NCBI GenBank assembly: GCA_950022655.1
Contig: OX465584.1
Span: forward strand, 25,765,469-25,829,468
DNA length: 64,000 nt
Direction of reading: 5' to 3'
Source of the DNA: Alentia gelatinosa
Lineage: Eukaryota > Annelida > Polychaeta > Phyllodocida > Polynoidae
In this document: piece after piece, positions 19,901 through 31,514 of the stretch
Layout: the number at the start of each line of letters is the position of its first letter
Position numbering within the stretch: the first letter of the stretch is position 1
Notes under the pieces: model-generated
Seen by the model: only the letters and a program-made list of their open reading frames with translations
Database searches by the model: none
Told to the model about the DNA's origin: nothing
Translations under genes and position numbers: made by a program

Positions 19901-22020
19901 AAGTGGGCTGATTATGGCTCTTATGGCTAAATCAAACCATCAAACCCTATACTCCTGGTGGCCAGAAATGGAACTATAGGCCCGGCGACGGTGGCGTTAT
20001 AGCAGCCACTATAAAGCCCTAAAACAATGCCGAGACGATCATCGACACACCAGACACGGCCCGTTGCCAATCCAGGTCTGCCAAGTCCGTGATTTCACAT
20101 AGTAACTTGTGATGAGTTATCATAAAAATACATATAACATTTATAACATTCACATACAGTTATTTATGAAGTACAGACTCAAATACTTCAAAAACTTCAG
20201 ATACCCAGATACCAAACTTAATAGGAAACACCAGTCATATATCTGTTTTTCTAATGGGAGATGGGTATGCACCCTCCCTCAGTCTGACAGTCTGATATGG
20301 AGGGAGACAACAATGGACAAATACTAGTACATTTGTCCCAGAATCAATGCAGTCCCACAAGATCATTAGTTTTTTCTTCAATATTGATGAATTTGAGCAT
20401 AAATTTTACTACAACATCAAGTGAAAAATGCCCCTGTTGCTGCTTATTTCAATAAGATTACCATATTTTTGGAAGAGCACTATGAGCAAAGAGAACTCTT
20501 CATTAAAAACTCTACATTGAGTACTTAAAGGGGTTCTGCATGCATGAAAATGGGTTGGCTGGGTTCCGCCTGTGTACGCCCTGGCTACTTACAGGCAGGT
20601 AGGACTTGCTGGCTGCAACGCTGACAGTAGTTGAATGCTGGTTTTGGCGGCTATCATAGAAAGTGGCATTCTCACCTGAGAACCAGCTCAATTTTCAAAC
20701 GCAAACGGACATTGCTCTACTTGCGATGTGGATATCACAAGCATTAAACTTTAATGTTATATTAAACTGATACAATTCAATAGGTTAGGATAAATATGAC
20801 TAATGATACACCATTATAGCTGAAATGTTGATAAAAAAAACTTTGATCAACTTGACAGATGCTTGAGCGATAATAGGAGCCGCAGGCACTTGACAATTAA
20901 TTATGACTGTACATCTTGCCCAGGGATCGACTGTCATTATGTATAACACATTCCAAAACAAAGGCATGGTTACAAAACATTATTTCCCCCATTAAATTTA
21001 TTATAATATATTTACAGTTACAGTGTGCATTTTCCATTACATATGGTGTCTACTCACACTTGTATCATACTCGCCATGTTGTTTGTTTTGAATCTGATGG
21101 CTTCCACTCCACTCACTTGACATGGCAGTGCATACAGTCCAGCTATCGGCTGTCAGTATGGTTTGAATACTCAACAACCATGGAAATACTAAAAACTATG
21201 GGTTGATCCACTCATACCAAGGATCCCACACACCATGCCAGACTATAACAAATTGCCAGAAAGTCTTTATTTGCATGTTTCTACCAGAAACAGTGAAGGT
21301 CCTGCAAGATCCTGCAAGTGAGCCTGATGGCTACCAACTGATGGCACAAATCAAGAAAGTAGTTGCTGCTGGATATTTGAATGGTAAGAACCAAGTCTCA
21401 ATAAGTGACTTCAGAGAGAATTAGGTTCTAGGTAGTCAAGCTTTATGATTGATTATATGGGTACAGGAGAGATTGGGCCTTCCAGCATGTCTGCTAGCTG
21501 CCAACAACAGCCTTGGTTTGGAGCATCAACTCAATGTGTCATCATAGCATTGTATAGTAGTGCAGCAAACTTCAACCAGTTGGCATTGTGCTTGTAAAGT
21601 ATAGGGTTGGAGAGTTAAATATGACATCACACACCAGTCTTTCTTTGAACTTGGATGTGAGGAATTCTAAAAGTGGCAGTAGGAAAGGCTTCATGCTGGA
21701 AATTAATATTGGAAGTTTACTCCAAAGGAGTAGTTTTTTCATAATCTGCCTACATTAGCTGGAGCTCCGTAAGGCAATGAGACTAAAGTCTTATATGGTA
21801 GCAGCATCATGTAGATATGCTATTTAAAGGATATGATGACTATGACTGGGAAAAGCTACATGGTGAAGGCAAGCTTGACAAACTGTCAGTAGCAGCACTG
21901 TCTTGGAACACAGTAAGTTACCTACGACTCATACAAGAAATATCTTCAGAAGATGATTATTCCTCATCATTTGAAGACAGTGTGTTTATACCATGAATAA
22001 CACATCAAACGACAAGATCT
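19901..22020. other. No gene recognised
   Basis: AT-rich DNA with short open frames only (the longest below 100 codons, none with a recognisable domain). Possibly old repeat debris; no convincing splice-linked exons were found. Confidence 0.4.
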
Positions 22021-25000
22021 TAGTTGGGTAAAAATCAATAGTCCCGTGTCCGTGACTTCCGAACCTCAATATCTCACCTTGGTTGTCTAGAGGGGACTAT
22101 TTTGATAAAATTTAGCTCCTATGTCCCTCTGAGTAGGTGGGGGAAGACCCTGAAATAACGCGTTTTAAAGAATTCACTTGAGGACGGCGCTGACGGGTAG
22201 AAACGGTCACCCACATAGATCTAGATGAGGTAGAGAGGCGGTGTCATTTTCCACTAAACCTAACATGAGAAATTCAATAAAATGTATTTCAAATTGATGT
22301 GATATGTTCTACATCACGAAATTCAATAAAAAGCAGTATTATAATACTTCACAGAGCCCTTATATAGCAGTTTATCATATGACTACTTTTGTACACACAA
22401 AACCATAACATACATCAGTATCACACATAGTTCTCATTACTTTGCACCATTTCAATAGTCATCATCAGAAAATTCAGCCTCAGAGTCAGAAGATTCATTG
22501 TCACAACTCTTGTCATTGCCATGTGGTGCAGGCAGTGGTAGCTGAAGTGATATAGGGATTGAGAGCAGAGTAGATTGAAGTGGCATACACAGACTCCCTT
22601 GAAGCTGCCATCCCAGCTTTCAAAGCTTCCTCACCCTTACCTCATTACCAAAGGGTGAGAAAGGGTAGGTCATGTGTATGTATTTGCAGATGAGCAACAT
22701 AGTTCATCCTCTGTAGATGAAGATACAAAGTGTCCTTGTCTGGTGGAAAGTGCCTGACATCCATACCTGTTATTGTCAAGGACATCCAGGACTGAGCCTG
22801 TGTTGTGTTGCTGTATCCACTAGGGCACTGATTTTAGTAGACTTTCAGAATGTGCTACATTTGCATCTTGAATGCTGCTGGGATGGGGTAATCTCTTTAG
22901 AGTATCCTGCACTTTCTCAGAAAGAGGTGTATTCTCAATTCTCATGTCTAGCACCCTTTGCAGAAGTCATAGAAAATGAACACCACATTTAAAGTGTTTG
23001 CCTCGCAAGGCTTGATCAGTTAAACCATCTACAATTACTCCTGCTTTCACCATGACTTCATCCAAGCCTGAGCCTTTGAATCTTTTATTTATTGTGTGCA
23101 TGTAGCTTATTTGGATGTGGAATGTATCTATAAAGGGTATGGTCTTTAGCTCTAAAAGAAGCACATAAACTGGATAATCACCAACTGCCAATCCAAATGG
23201 CATTCCTTTTTCTTCAATTGCCCTTTCGAGCTTGCACATGATATCATATATTGGTTTGCTTTATGGCTTTGCAAATGTCATGTAATATACTGCCTTGCTC
23301 ATTTCATCTAGCATGAACTTGTTGACTTGAAAACCAGAAAATCCAGGAACAGTTTGTAAGATTTTGATAAGATATAATTGAGAAGAGTAAGATGCCTGGA
23401 TCAACCAGGCAGCATACCTTGTTATTCCTACAGGATATGCAAATATGAGTAAAGTAAACCAAAGTAAGGCTAATTGAACAAATTGGATGTTAAACTACCC
23501 AAACAAACAAACAAACAATCATCTGGTGCTGTATTTTTTTAGCCAATACATGTATGACACTTCGCATGCGCTGAGCTTTTTTGTCTCCATGGTGCGAATG
23601 GGTGTATTTCCTATGTGGTGGTTCACCCTTTTTTTGTGTCAGGGGCTGTTGCATACGTTTCCCCTCCAAGTTCCTTCAGCTTTGAGGAAACCTCCTGCAC
23701 AAACATAACATTTGCAGTGTGACTGTCCAGTACCTGTGAGTATGTCATGCTTAAAATCATCATTGTCCACTACCGTTCTAATGGTTAACTGGACATAAAA
23801 TCAAAACAACCAACCAATCAACCATCTGGTAGCTCAAATGGGCAATTGATTGACTTTGTCAAACTGGTTACATCCCAAAAGTCACTTAGAAACTGGAGAT
23901 CTTTGTAGCTGATTCCAAATTTCTTACTATGTCGAAGGTCAACAGTCTCTCTACTTTTACTAAGGCTATGCTATTTGGCCAGTTAAGGATGATTGATCAG
24001 TAGACTAACATTTAGGTTTTTATCATCTTCCAATCCATAAATGTATGGGGGCCAGGGGTTAGTCTTTGAGGTCAGCAGTGCTTCTCTCAGGCTGATAGCA
24101 CAGTTCTTGTCAAGCTGGTCAGTAGTAATACCAAGTGAGGGCCGAGCAGCTTCCACATAAATCCCAGCTGATGTTCTGTTATACACCATTTCACTCAAGT
24201 TCCTTTGAGGATGATGATGGACCTAATAGTTTCACCAAATTCCTGTATGAGAAGTTCCTTTATGAAGTTGGATTTGGCTGTAGATCCATGAACAAAGTTT
24301 GGGAGAATCCTCTTGTAGTATTGGCCAAGACTCTGTAAAGTGCAAATCTCATGATCTTCCATGACAGTCTGTTCCACGTGTTAAAAGAAGATTGACTTTG
24401 CCTCCCTAATGGTTACATTTTGCAAGTGCATCTGCCGTTCTGGTGAGTTCAGATGTATGATTAATATACTCTAGCCCCCGAGGAGAAGCGTGGGTCCAGT
24501 CCACCACCCAGGGAAGAATTTTTAGAAATACCAAATGAAGACTTTCCTCAACAGTCTCTTCTTTCTGCTCTGCTTCAAGTTTTGCTATGCGTGTTCCAGC
24601 TTATGCAAGTATCTTATGATTAGATAGCAGGAAGGGCCCATATAATACCCAGTTGACCCCTTTTCCCAAGGGATCTTATCATAGACATGAGTAAATTCAT
24701 CCATTCCATTCCAGTCCAGCTGATGTTTGAAAAGGTCAGAAAGTCCTTCGGAGCTCAAAAGTTACTCTCAAACTAGGGGCAGCGCCTTCCTATCATGCTA
24801 AACACTATTACTGAGCTTGAGAAATTTGTTCTTAAGTCTGTCACTCTTGACACTAAAAGTGCAAGCTTGGGAGAAGCAAGAGTCAGAAAATGGAAAGTAC
24901 AGAAGAAGAAAAAGACCATCTACCTTCCACCCGACAAATACAAATATGTACAAATACATTATGTACTCAGGTGCCATCCCTCACTTTTTGGTAATGGATA

Positions 25001-25363
25001 GCAGCTCCAAGATGGACTGTATATGCCAGTTTGATTTACTCTGCCCTCAATCCCTACATCCTTACATCGCTTTAACTTCCATGGCCTGTACCATAAGACA
25101 ATGATGAGAGTCGTGAGGTTTAGTGAGAAACGACACCTTATTTGCTTCTCTACCTCATCTAGATCTATGTGGGTAACCGTTTTTAGCCGTCAGCGCCTTC
25201 CTCAGGGTGAATTTTTAAAAACGCGTTATTTCAGGGTCTTCCCCCATGTACTCAGAGGGACATAGGAGCTAAATTTTATTAAAATGGTCCCCACTAGACA
25301 ACCAAGGTAAGATATGGAGGTTCGGAAGTCACGGTCACAGGACTATTGATTTTTACCCGACTA
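22021..25363 (-). mobile_element. Decayed DNA transposon with ~250-bp terminal inverted repeats
   Basis: The left end TAGTTGGGTAAAAATCAATA (22021) and the right end, reading ...ATTTTTACCCGACTA to 25363, are inverted. Similarity continues inward for about 250 bp, with shared CTTCCGAACCTC, CTATGTCCCTCTGAGTA, CTGAAATAACGCGTTTT and ATCTAGATGAGGTAGAGA. A 3-bp TCT flanks both ends and may be the target duplication. The interior has minus-strand remnants of a transposon-associated protein. Superfamily is not assigned. Confidence 0.75.
22967..24510 (-). pseudogene. Fragmented transposon-associated protein, unnamed family
   Basis: Pieces in several minus-strand frames. The upstream piece (about 24420-24510) reads DWTHASPRGLEYINHTSELT. 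The downstream piece (22967-23239) reads GMPFGLAVGDYPVYVLLLEL, then FHIQISYM, GSGLDEVMVKAGV and ALRGKHFK. The spacing GDxPxY ... FHI.....I....GSGL....... GK resembles an uncharacterised protein family that, from memory, is abundant in cnidarian and mollusc genomes and probably transposon-encoded. The pieces between (23983-24377) are broken. It lies inside the long inverted repeats described at 22.0-25.4 kb, in keeping with a decayed transposase or accessory gene. Family placement is tentative. Confidence 0.45.
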
Positions 25364-25489
25364 TCTGGGCTTGTTCCGAAAGAGCAAATTTCAGTTATTA
25401 TTACACATATAAGTATGTACCATCAGAAGTGTGACCACTACCATATATACCTTTTTCTTCACTTTTAATAACCAAATTTGGCAATACAG

Positions 25490-25665
25490 CCATTCTTCCA
25501 CTAAGGCCCTAGCACCCTACTCCTCATTATAATGGCAGGTGTTAAGCCGAAAGAGCAGTGGGTGCCATTTATGCGTAAGTCTTTGGTATAACCTGACTAG
25601 AGTTTGAACCCATGACCTCCCATGCTTAAGGCAAATACCCCTACCACTTAGCCACTGAGCTTGGT
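25490..25665 (-). repeat. tRNA-derived SINE
   Basis: Minus strand: a tRNA-like head with an A box in AGTGGCTAAGTGGTAGG (about 25642-25657) and a B box GGTTCAAACTC (25600-25610), spaced as in tRNA genes. A non-tRNA body follows (CAAAGACTTACGCATAAATG ... TTCGGCTTAACACC). The arms of a proper cloverleaf do not all pair and there is no intact acceptor stem, so it is a SINE rather than a functional tRNA. Confidence 0.6.
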
Positions 25666-25943
25666 AAAAATTTTGACAAATAATTGAATGTAACTGGGTT
25701 TGTTCTAAGGTAAAGAAGGAAAGCTTTATCAAAAAGGCCACATCAGTTTAGCCTCCCCTGTGCTTTTACCCTATTCATATTTGGGGGTGGGGGGGGGCAA
25801 ATTTTTTTTGGTATACTAAGGGAGGGGTCCCAATTTTTTTTTGTATTCCCATGTGGGGGGCCAACTTTTTTTTGACTATCCAATGTTCCTAAAACTGTGC
25901 CCCCACAGCCATAATCAATGAACGCTCCTTTACTGCTAGGCCA

Positions 25944-26660
25944 GGGGGCCGTTTCACTAGCGAGAAAGCGAGAGGTAGGACTGCAACAGTGGTACCAACA
26001 TTGGCACCAACAGTGTCAAGCACAAATTCACGTTTCATCAGTGGTCTTGCTGTTGAGGTGAGACCAACCCTCACTGTTGGCACAGGTCTCGCTATGCACA
26101 CGCGTTTGACGTTAGAATTTATTCAACAGGCCGGGATGATGTGGAATTTCACCCCTTCCCATAGGAATTAAGCAATGAAATTTTAACAGGATTAAGGGGT
26201 ACATATAACCTTTTTCGTTCCGAAGATATCGGCGTTTGGATTTTTCACTCCCTCCGTGCGTTTGCATTGGTCGCTGTTCTTTTTCACTCCCTCCATAGTG
26301 CGGCGGGATATCGGCTGACTTTTTTGTCTCCCCCCCAGAGGCCGGCGGGAAGTGCTTGACACTGGCCACCAGAGCAGTATTTGCTATGACAAAATTCAAA
26401 CGCTGATATCTTCGGAACAATGTGGCTGATTTTCTTCATATTTGGTACGATTATAGGTCATATGTATACCTTACTCGTGTTAAAGTTTCATTGCTTAATT
26501 CCTACGGGGAGTGAAAACTTTCTAAATACATAACCAACGAGAGGGTCGACCCTCTCACTTACAGCGGCTCCACAGTGGCACCAACAGCGAGAGCTACTTT
26601 ACTGATGAAACGGGATCTGCCACTGTTGGTGCCGCTCATGTCCCAAGTGCTGTTCACGCT
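25944..26660. repeat. GTTTCACTAG MITE interrupted by a foldback element
   Basis: The outer MITE starts GGGGGCCGTTTCACTAGC at 25944 and resumes near 26531 with the palindrome GAGAGGGTCGACCCTCTC and CACCAACAGCGAGAGC. The inner part (about 26115-26525) is an inverted repeat of roughly 130-bp arms: TAGGAATTAAGCAATGAAA and TTCCGAAGATATCGGCGTTT on the left, and their reverse complements near 26390-26505 on the right. Confidence 0.65.
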
Positions 26661-26986
26661 TGAGTGCACTTCCTGGCCTCTTTATCAAATTATCAAAAAA
26701 AAAGAAAAAGGATAATATGAAGAAGGGCCTTCGAGAGTACTGCACTCTTCCAGCATAATTTATAATTCTGGTAGCAAGAAGATCAGCTAGGAGAGTGCAA
26801 GTCAAGGTGGCTCAGATCGGACTCCACCAGAGCTAACGTCAGTGTGTTCTAGTGGCCAGAGTAGATGAACATCAATTGACTGGTTCTTCTTCCACAGGTT
26901 GCTTGGAGGCTCAAAGGGCATCCTGACTATATTGAAACAACAACCTTTGGCCACCAGACTGAAGTATCCTACTATGTATAGTTGTA

Positions 26987-27400
26987 TTGTATTGTGGTAG
27001 CAACCGACCACATTCAACAGACAAGAAGTGTCCTGCCATAGGAAAAACCTGCAACTACTGTAAGGTGGAAGGGCACTTTAGATCAGTCTGTTTTAAGCTG
27101 AAACGCACAGAGCAGGGCCATGGTAAGGGTAAAGTGAATGTGGTTGCTGAGGCCCCAGTGCAGTCTGACTCCAGTGATGATGAGTACAGCTACGGCGAAA
27201 GGTGACGCCATAGCGCACCCATCAATCATATTTGCCCAAAAGACTGTCTTTGGTTGAACTTTGTAAATCAAGGTCTTCCACTCGCTTCTGTAAAAATTGA
27301 CAATATTGCATGTAAGGTAATGGTAGATACAGGAAGTGTGGCAAATATTCTCGATGAACAATTGTATGACACATTAGGTGCTATCAGTTACTATGCTATC
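26987..27400 (+). pseudogene. Gypsy zinc knuckle and protease remnant
   Basis: A nucleocapsid-type zinc finger, CNYCKVEGHFRSVC, preceded by CGSN..H....CPAIGK, then a short acidic linker (DSSDDEYSYGE). In another frame near 27325 lies the retropepsin active-site segment VMVDTGSVANILDE (Asp-Thr-Gly). The two are separated by a stop. Capsid sequence is missing upstream. This is part of the Gypsy element and directly precedes its polymerase. Confidence 0.75.
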
Positions 27401-27473
27401 AGTTATATAAGCTATTGATGTCTTGTAGTGAGTATTCTTAGTTTATAATCAGCTCAAATCGGGTAAAACAAGG

Positions 27474-28345
27474 TTGTGTCCCTATGGTGGTGGAAAACCA
27501 CTCAAGGTACTTGGTACTTGTACACTTACAGTAGAAACTAAAATGAAAATCCAGGTACATGACTTCCAGGTGGTATCAGGTAACTATGGTGCCCTGATTG
27601 GGTACATTTCAGCAACAGATCTTGGGCTGGTAACATTAACTCTGAACTCAATACGAGGAGCTGGCGAGAAACTCAAAACTGATTTTTCAAACCTCTTCAA
27701 GGGCATTGGTAAGATGAAGGACACACAGGTTAAGTTACACATTGACAGTTCAGTAAACCCTGTGGCACAGAGACACAGGCGTACACCTTTTCACCTTCGT
27801 AGCAAGGTTGAGAAGGGATTGGAAAATTTATTGAGTCAAGACATAATTGAAAAGGTAGATGGAGAACCCACTCCCTGGGTCAGTCCCATTGTTGTGGTGC
27901 CAAAACGCAACAAAGATGAAATCAGAATTTGTGTTGACATGCGTGAGGCAAACAAAGCAATTCTCAGGGAAAGACATCTATTACCACCAACTGAGGAACT
28001 CATTAGTGACTTAAATGGTGCTTCTGTGTTTAGTAAAATTGACCTGAAGGCTGGCTACCACCAGCTTGAACTTCACCCTGAGTCTAGGTATATTACAACT
28101 TTCAGTACACACAAAGACTCTTTAGATACAAAAGACTCTTTTTCGGTATCTCGTCAGCCTCTGAGATTTTTAATGAACACATCAGAAAGGTCATACAGGA
28201 CATTCCACATGCAAAGAATGCTAGTGATGACATTTTGGTTTTTGGCAAAGGCAAAAATGCAGACAAAATGCATGGAAAAGCTCTCAGAGAGACATTAGCT
28301 GCTTTAAACAATGCTGGTATGACTGTAAATAGCTAAAAAAAAAAT
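27474..28345 (+). pseudogene. Gypsy reverse transcriptase, frameshifted
   Basis: Encodes the connecting segment after the protease, then the RT fingers and palm: PVAQRHRRTPFHLR, ENLLSQDIIEKVDGEPTPWV, SPIVVVPKRNKDEIRICVDM, and FSKIDLKAGYHQLELHPES. A frameshift near 28110 moves the remaining palm into another frame, where SDDILVFGKG (the active-site Asp pair) and ADKMHGKAL can be read; a stop follows in the A-run near 28330. Not functional. Confidence 0.85.
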
Positions 28346-28377
28346 GAGTATTACAAAGAAGAAGTAAACTTCTATAG

Positions 28378-29014
28378 TTTAAAGTTTAATGCTGAGGGCA
28401 TATCCCCTGACCCCCAAAAGGTCAGTTCTGTCAAAAACATACCAACCCCAACAAATGTGTCTGAGGTGCGAAGCCTCATAGGTATGTTGACATATTGTGC
28501 GCGTTTCATCCCTGACTATGCTACCGCAAGCGAACAGATTCGCCGACTCCTTCGCAGTGATAGTGAGTTTGTCTGGACAGATGAGCAAGAAATGGCACTG
28601 AAAGTTCTGAAAAACAAATTTTCCAATGAAACTGTGCTACAGTATTTTGATACAGGTAAAGATACAGAGCTCATAGTAGATGCAAGCCCTGTTGGTCTAG
28701 GTGCTATGCTCTGTCAAGATGACAAAGTAGTTGAGTTTGCGAGCCGATCGTTATCTCCAACCGAGTCTCGGTACAGCCAGACAGAACGCGAAGCTCTGGC
28801 TATTGTCTGGGCTTGTGAGCATTTTGATATGTACCTGCGCGGTGCCCCAAAATTCATAGTTTGGTCAGACCACAAACCCCTTGAGACAATTTGGAAGAAA
28901 GCTAAAGCACCTTACGGATCGAAAGATGGGGGCTACGTCTCCAATCATACAATCTTGAAATCAGGTATTTGCCAGGATCCCAGAATCCTGCAGACTGGAT
29001 GTCTCGGCATCTAG
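28378..29014 (+). pseudogene. Gypsy RT thumb/connection and RNase H
   Basis: Begins with LKFNAEGISPDPQKVSSV and VSEVRSLIGMLTYCARFIPD (RT thumb), continues through FVWTDEQEMALKVLK, then the RNase H domain: ELIVDASPVGLGAMLCQ (first Asp), YSQTEREALAIVWACEHF (Glu) and VWSDHKPLETIW (second Asp). The frame is lost near 28930 ahead of the tether region. Adjacent to the RT block and continuous with it in evolutionary origin. Confidence 0.85.
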
Positions 29015-29246
29015 TCCCTAGTCGGGAAAGTTCTTGTGAAGAACAAATTGCGGAACTCTATGTCAATCTTATTGCACCTCTGCTTCATTGTCCCTCAGCA
29101 ACGTTTGAGATGTAGCCTCCAACGATAAAACTTACCAGAAGGCTCTTGAACTTGCTCGGTCTGGCAAGTGGCATGTTGTCAAAGATATACGTGACCCGAA
29201 CATAGATATTTCTGAACTCAAAGAAATAGGGACAGTTCAAGATGAA

Positions 29247-29978
29247 TTGACCACACACCCGTTGGGTATACTGCTGAAAGGTAATAAGATTCTTTTACCA
29301 AAAGGTCTGCATGACCAAGCAATTCGTATAGCTCATGAAGGTCATCAAGGTATGAGTCGGACAAAATCCTTTATAAGGTCAAAGGTATGGTTCCCGGGTA
29401 TAAACAACAAGGTAGAAAGTGTGATCAAAAGTTGTACTGCATGTCAGCTGGTGTATTCGAATCCAATTCAGATGGAACCTCTGTCCATGTCAAGTCTACC
29501 CGATGGTCCATGGGAAAACCTCAGTGCAGACTTTTGTGGTCCATTACCATCGGGTGATTATTTGTTTGTAATTACTGATGAATACTCTCGGTACCCAATT
29601 GTGGAAATTGTAAAGTCTGTTTCTGCTAGTACAGTGATTCCTGTTCTTGAAAAAGTTGTGTCTGATTGGGGGTGTGTGAAACAAATCAAAACAGATAATG
29701 GTAGCCCATTCAACTCACATGCATTTGCGGTGTTTGCAGAGTATTCAGGGTTTCACCATAGAAAAATAACACCCAGGTGGCCAAGAGCCAATGCCCAGGC
29801 TGAAGCGTTCAACAAGCCACTTATGAAGGCTATCTGTGCCGCGACTGTCGAAGGTAAGAACTGGAAACAGGAATTTTATAAATTCCTCCGTCAATATCGT
29901 GCTACGCCGCACCCGTCAACTGGTTTCACACCGTATCGTCTCCTACTAGGTCGTGATCCGCTGACAAAATTGCCCTAG
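29247..29978 (+). pseudogene. Gypsy integrase
   Basis: The zinc-binding N terminus is visible as HEGHQGMSRTKSFIRSKVWF followed by CTACQLV (His-His-Cys-Cys). The catalytic core has Asp in SADFCGPLPSGDYLFVI, Asp in KTDNGSPFNS, and Glu in NAQAEAFNKPLMKA, a standard D,D35E triad. RATPHPSTGFTPYRLLLGRD is the conserved end of the core. A stop at 29976 separates it from the C-terminal tail (30048-30470). Integrase inserts the element cDNA into chromosomal DNA; the individual domain looks intact but the element does not. Confidence 0.85.
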
Positions 29979-30047
29979 CTCAGATCAGAGTCAGATGACC
30001 TTATTCACCTGACCACAAAGCGAAATGACGAGCATGCAAAAGAAAGA

Positions 30048-30470
30048 ATGAAAGTATATGCCGATTCACATAATCATGCAAAAAGGTCAAACATACAGGT
30101 GGGTGATGGGGTTTTGGTGAGAACTGAGGTGAAACATAACAAACTGACAACTCCATATGTCCCAAAACAATATGTGGTGACAGAAAAGAAAGGTAGCATG
30201 ATCACAGCAAAATCAAATGATCATACGGTAACTCGCAATAGTTCAAGGTTCAAACCTACAATAGTCAGCCCTGAGGTAGTTGATGACATAGATGAGGAGG
30301 TGTGTGAAACTCCGACAAGTGAAGATAGTCTAGAGGTAACGACCCCTGTGACTGTGCAGGTACCATCTAGCCCCAGTCATCAGAAAGTAGCACCTTCACC
30401 TCAAAAGCGTATACTACCAAGTCGCAACAGGCGACCTCCAAGTCATTTAAGAGATTTTGTATCCAAATAG
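30048..30470 (+). pseudogene. Gypsy integrase C-terminal tail
   Basis: Reads MKVYADSHNHAKRSNIQVGD and VLVRTEVKHNKLTTPYVPKQ, which matches the basic SH3-like/GPY-F region after the Gypsy integrase core, followed by an acidic and Pro/Ser-rich end (EDSLEVTTP, SRNRRPPSHLRDF). Typical polyprotein C terminus with no chromodomain visible. It is separated from the core by a stop near 29976. Confidence 0.65.
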
Positions 30471-30970
30471 TTTACTTATGTATACTCAGTTATATCTGTG
30501 AGTTATGAATGTTCTAATTTGCTCATATTTTAAATATGTTATTCTCTTTAACTTTTTAACATTTGAAAAACAATGTTTTGTGTTTATACATCATGGTATG
30601 GTTTCCATTTAAGATGAAGAGAGATGTAGTATCCTACTATGTATAGTTGTATTTGTAGGTGGCTACTCCAGCCACCCTCCTCTTCTATTTCCATAACCCT
30701 ACCAGTGCTGCCACTCTGTGAGCAGCTGGTGTACTACTCACTGTGACCTAGATTCAAATGTAGGCCAACAGGATGTCAGGTGACTCCCATCTTGTATCCT
30801 CTAAGTCTCACACAGGAATAAACATCTCCAGCATAATCTACAAACATCTGCCAGTCTTATGATTACAGTACAATATCACACTCTACACAGACCTTCATAA
30901 GTTCTAGCTCAGCATATAAGTGGGTAGCCAATCTTAGGACTGTGCTCAACCAGACTGGCAGTATGACTTC

Positions 30971-31514
30971 TGGGACCTGTTTCACTAGTTCCGAGAGAGA
31001 AACAAACTGGAGACATAAACAAGGGCGGCAACAGCAGCAGTAATAGTGCAAGAAGTTTTCTCCTGTTGCAACGTTCTGAAACGTGACATACCACTGTTCA
31101 CTCATGTCTTCTCTATAGGGAGCCAAAGTGAACCCGCTAATTCCACAGATAGCCATTTACAAAACACCATTTCCGGATGTAGGCACTCAGTACTTTGACT
31201 ATGTAGGTTCAAGATTATATGTGTCATTCTCCAATCTTTTAGATCCAAATTTTTGATAAACTTAACAACTGTCATCGTAGTTTCGAAACAAAGTTATTCA
31301 GAGACAATAGTAGTAAACTTCACTTCAAAAGTAACAAACGAGACCAAAAACAAAAGTCTAGCCTCAAACCCCCTAGGTTTAGCACCAAGCCTTGTTCTTA
31401 CTGGCCACCGGAAATGGTCTTTTGTAAAAGGGTATCTGTGGTTTCAGTGGTTTCAGTTTGTCTCACTATGACATCGCGAACTGTGTTGTCACGGGACTAA
31501 TGAAACAGGTCCCA
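30971..31514. repeat. 544-bp MITE with 23-bp terminal inverted repeats
   Basis: The left end TGGGACCTGTTTCACTAGT (30971) and the reverse complement of the right end (31492-31514) match at 21 of 23 positions. The inner arms also pair: TCTATAGGGAGCCAAAGTG near 31113 with TATCTGTGG.TTCAG near 31434. A similar inner segment occurs at about 61976-62020. No clear target duplication was seen. Confidence 0.7.

Larger units (their letters stand above)
26768..30860 (+). mobile_element. Decayed Gypsy-type LTR retrotransposon
   Basis: Plus-strand order: zinc knuckle, protease, reverse transcriptase, RNase H, integrase, C-terminal tail, as in Ty3/Gypsy. A 26-bp direct repeat beginning AGTATCCTACTATG occurs at 26963-26988 and 30628-30653. 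The right copy fits the start of a 3' LTR (TGTAGTATCC); the left copy directly abuts the zinc-knuckle frame, which suggests that most of gag has been deleted. A TGGTAGC primer-binding-like motif lies near 26768. Boundaries are approximate. Confidence 0.8.

Noticed and set aside
25595..25665. Functional tRNA gene
   Set aside because: A and B boxes are present but the acceptor and anticodon stems do not pair properly and there is no Pol III terminator directly after the tRNA part; classed as SINE.
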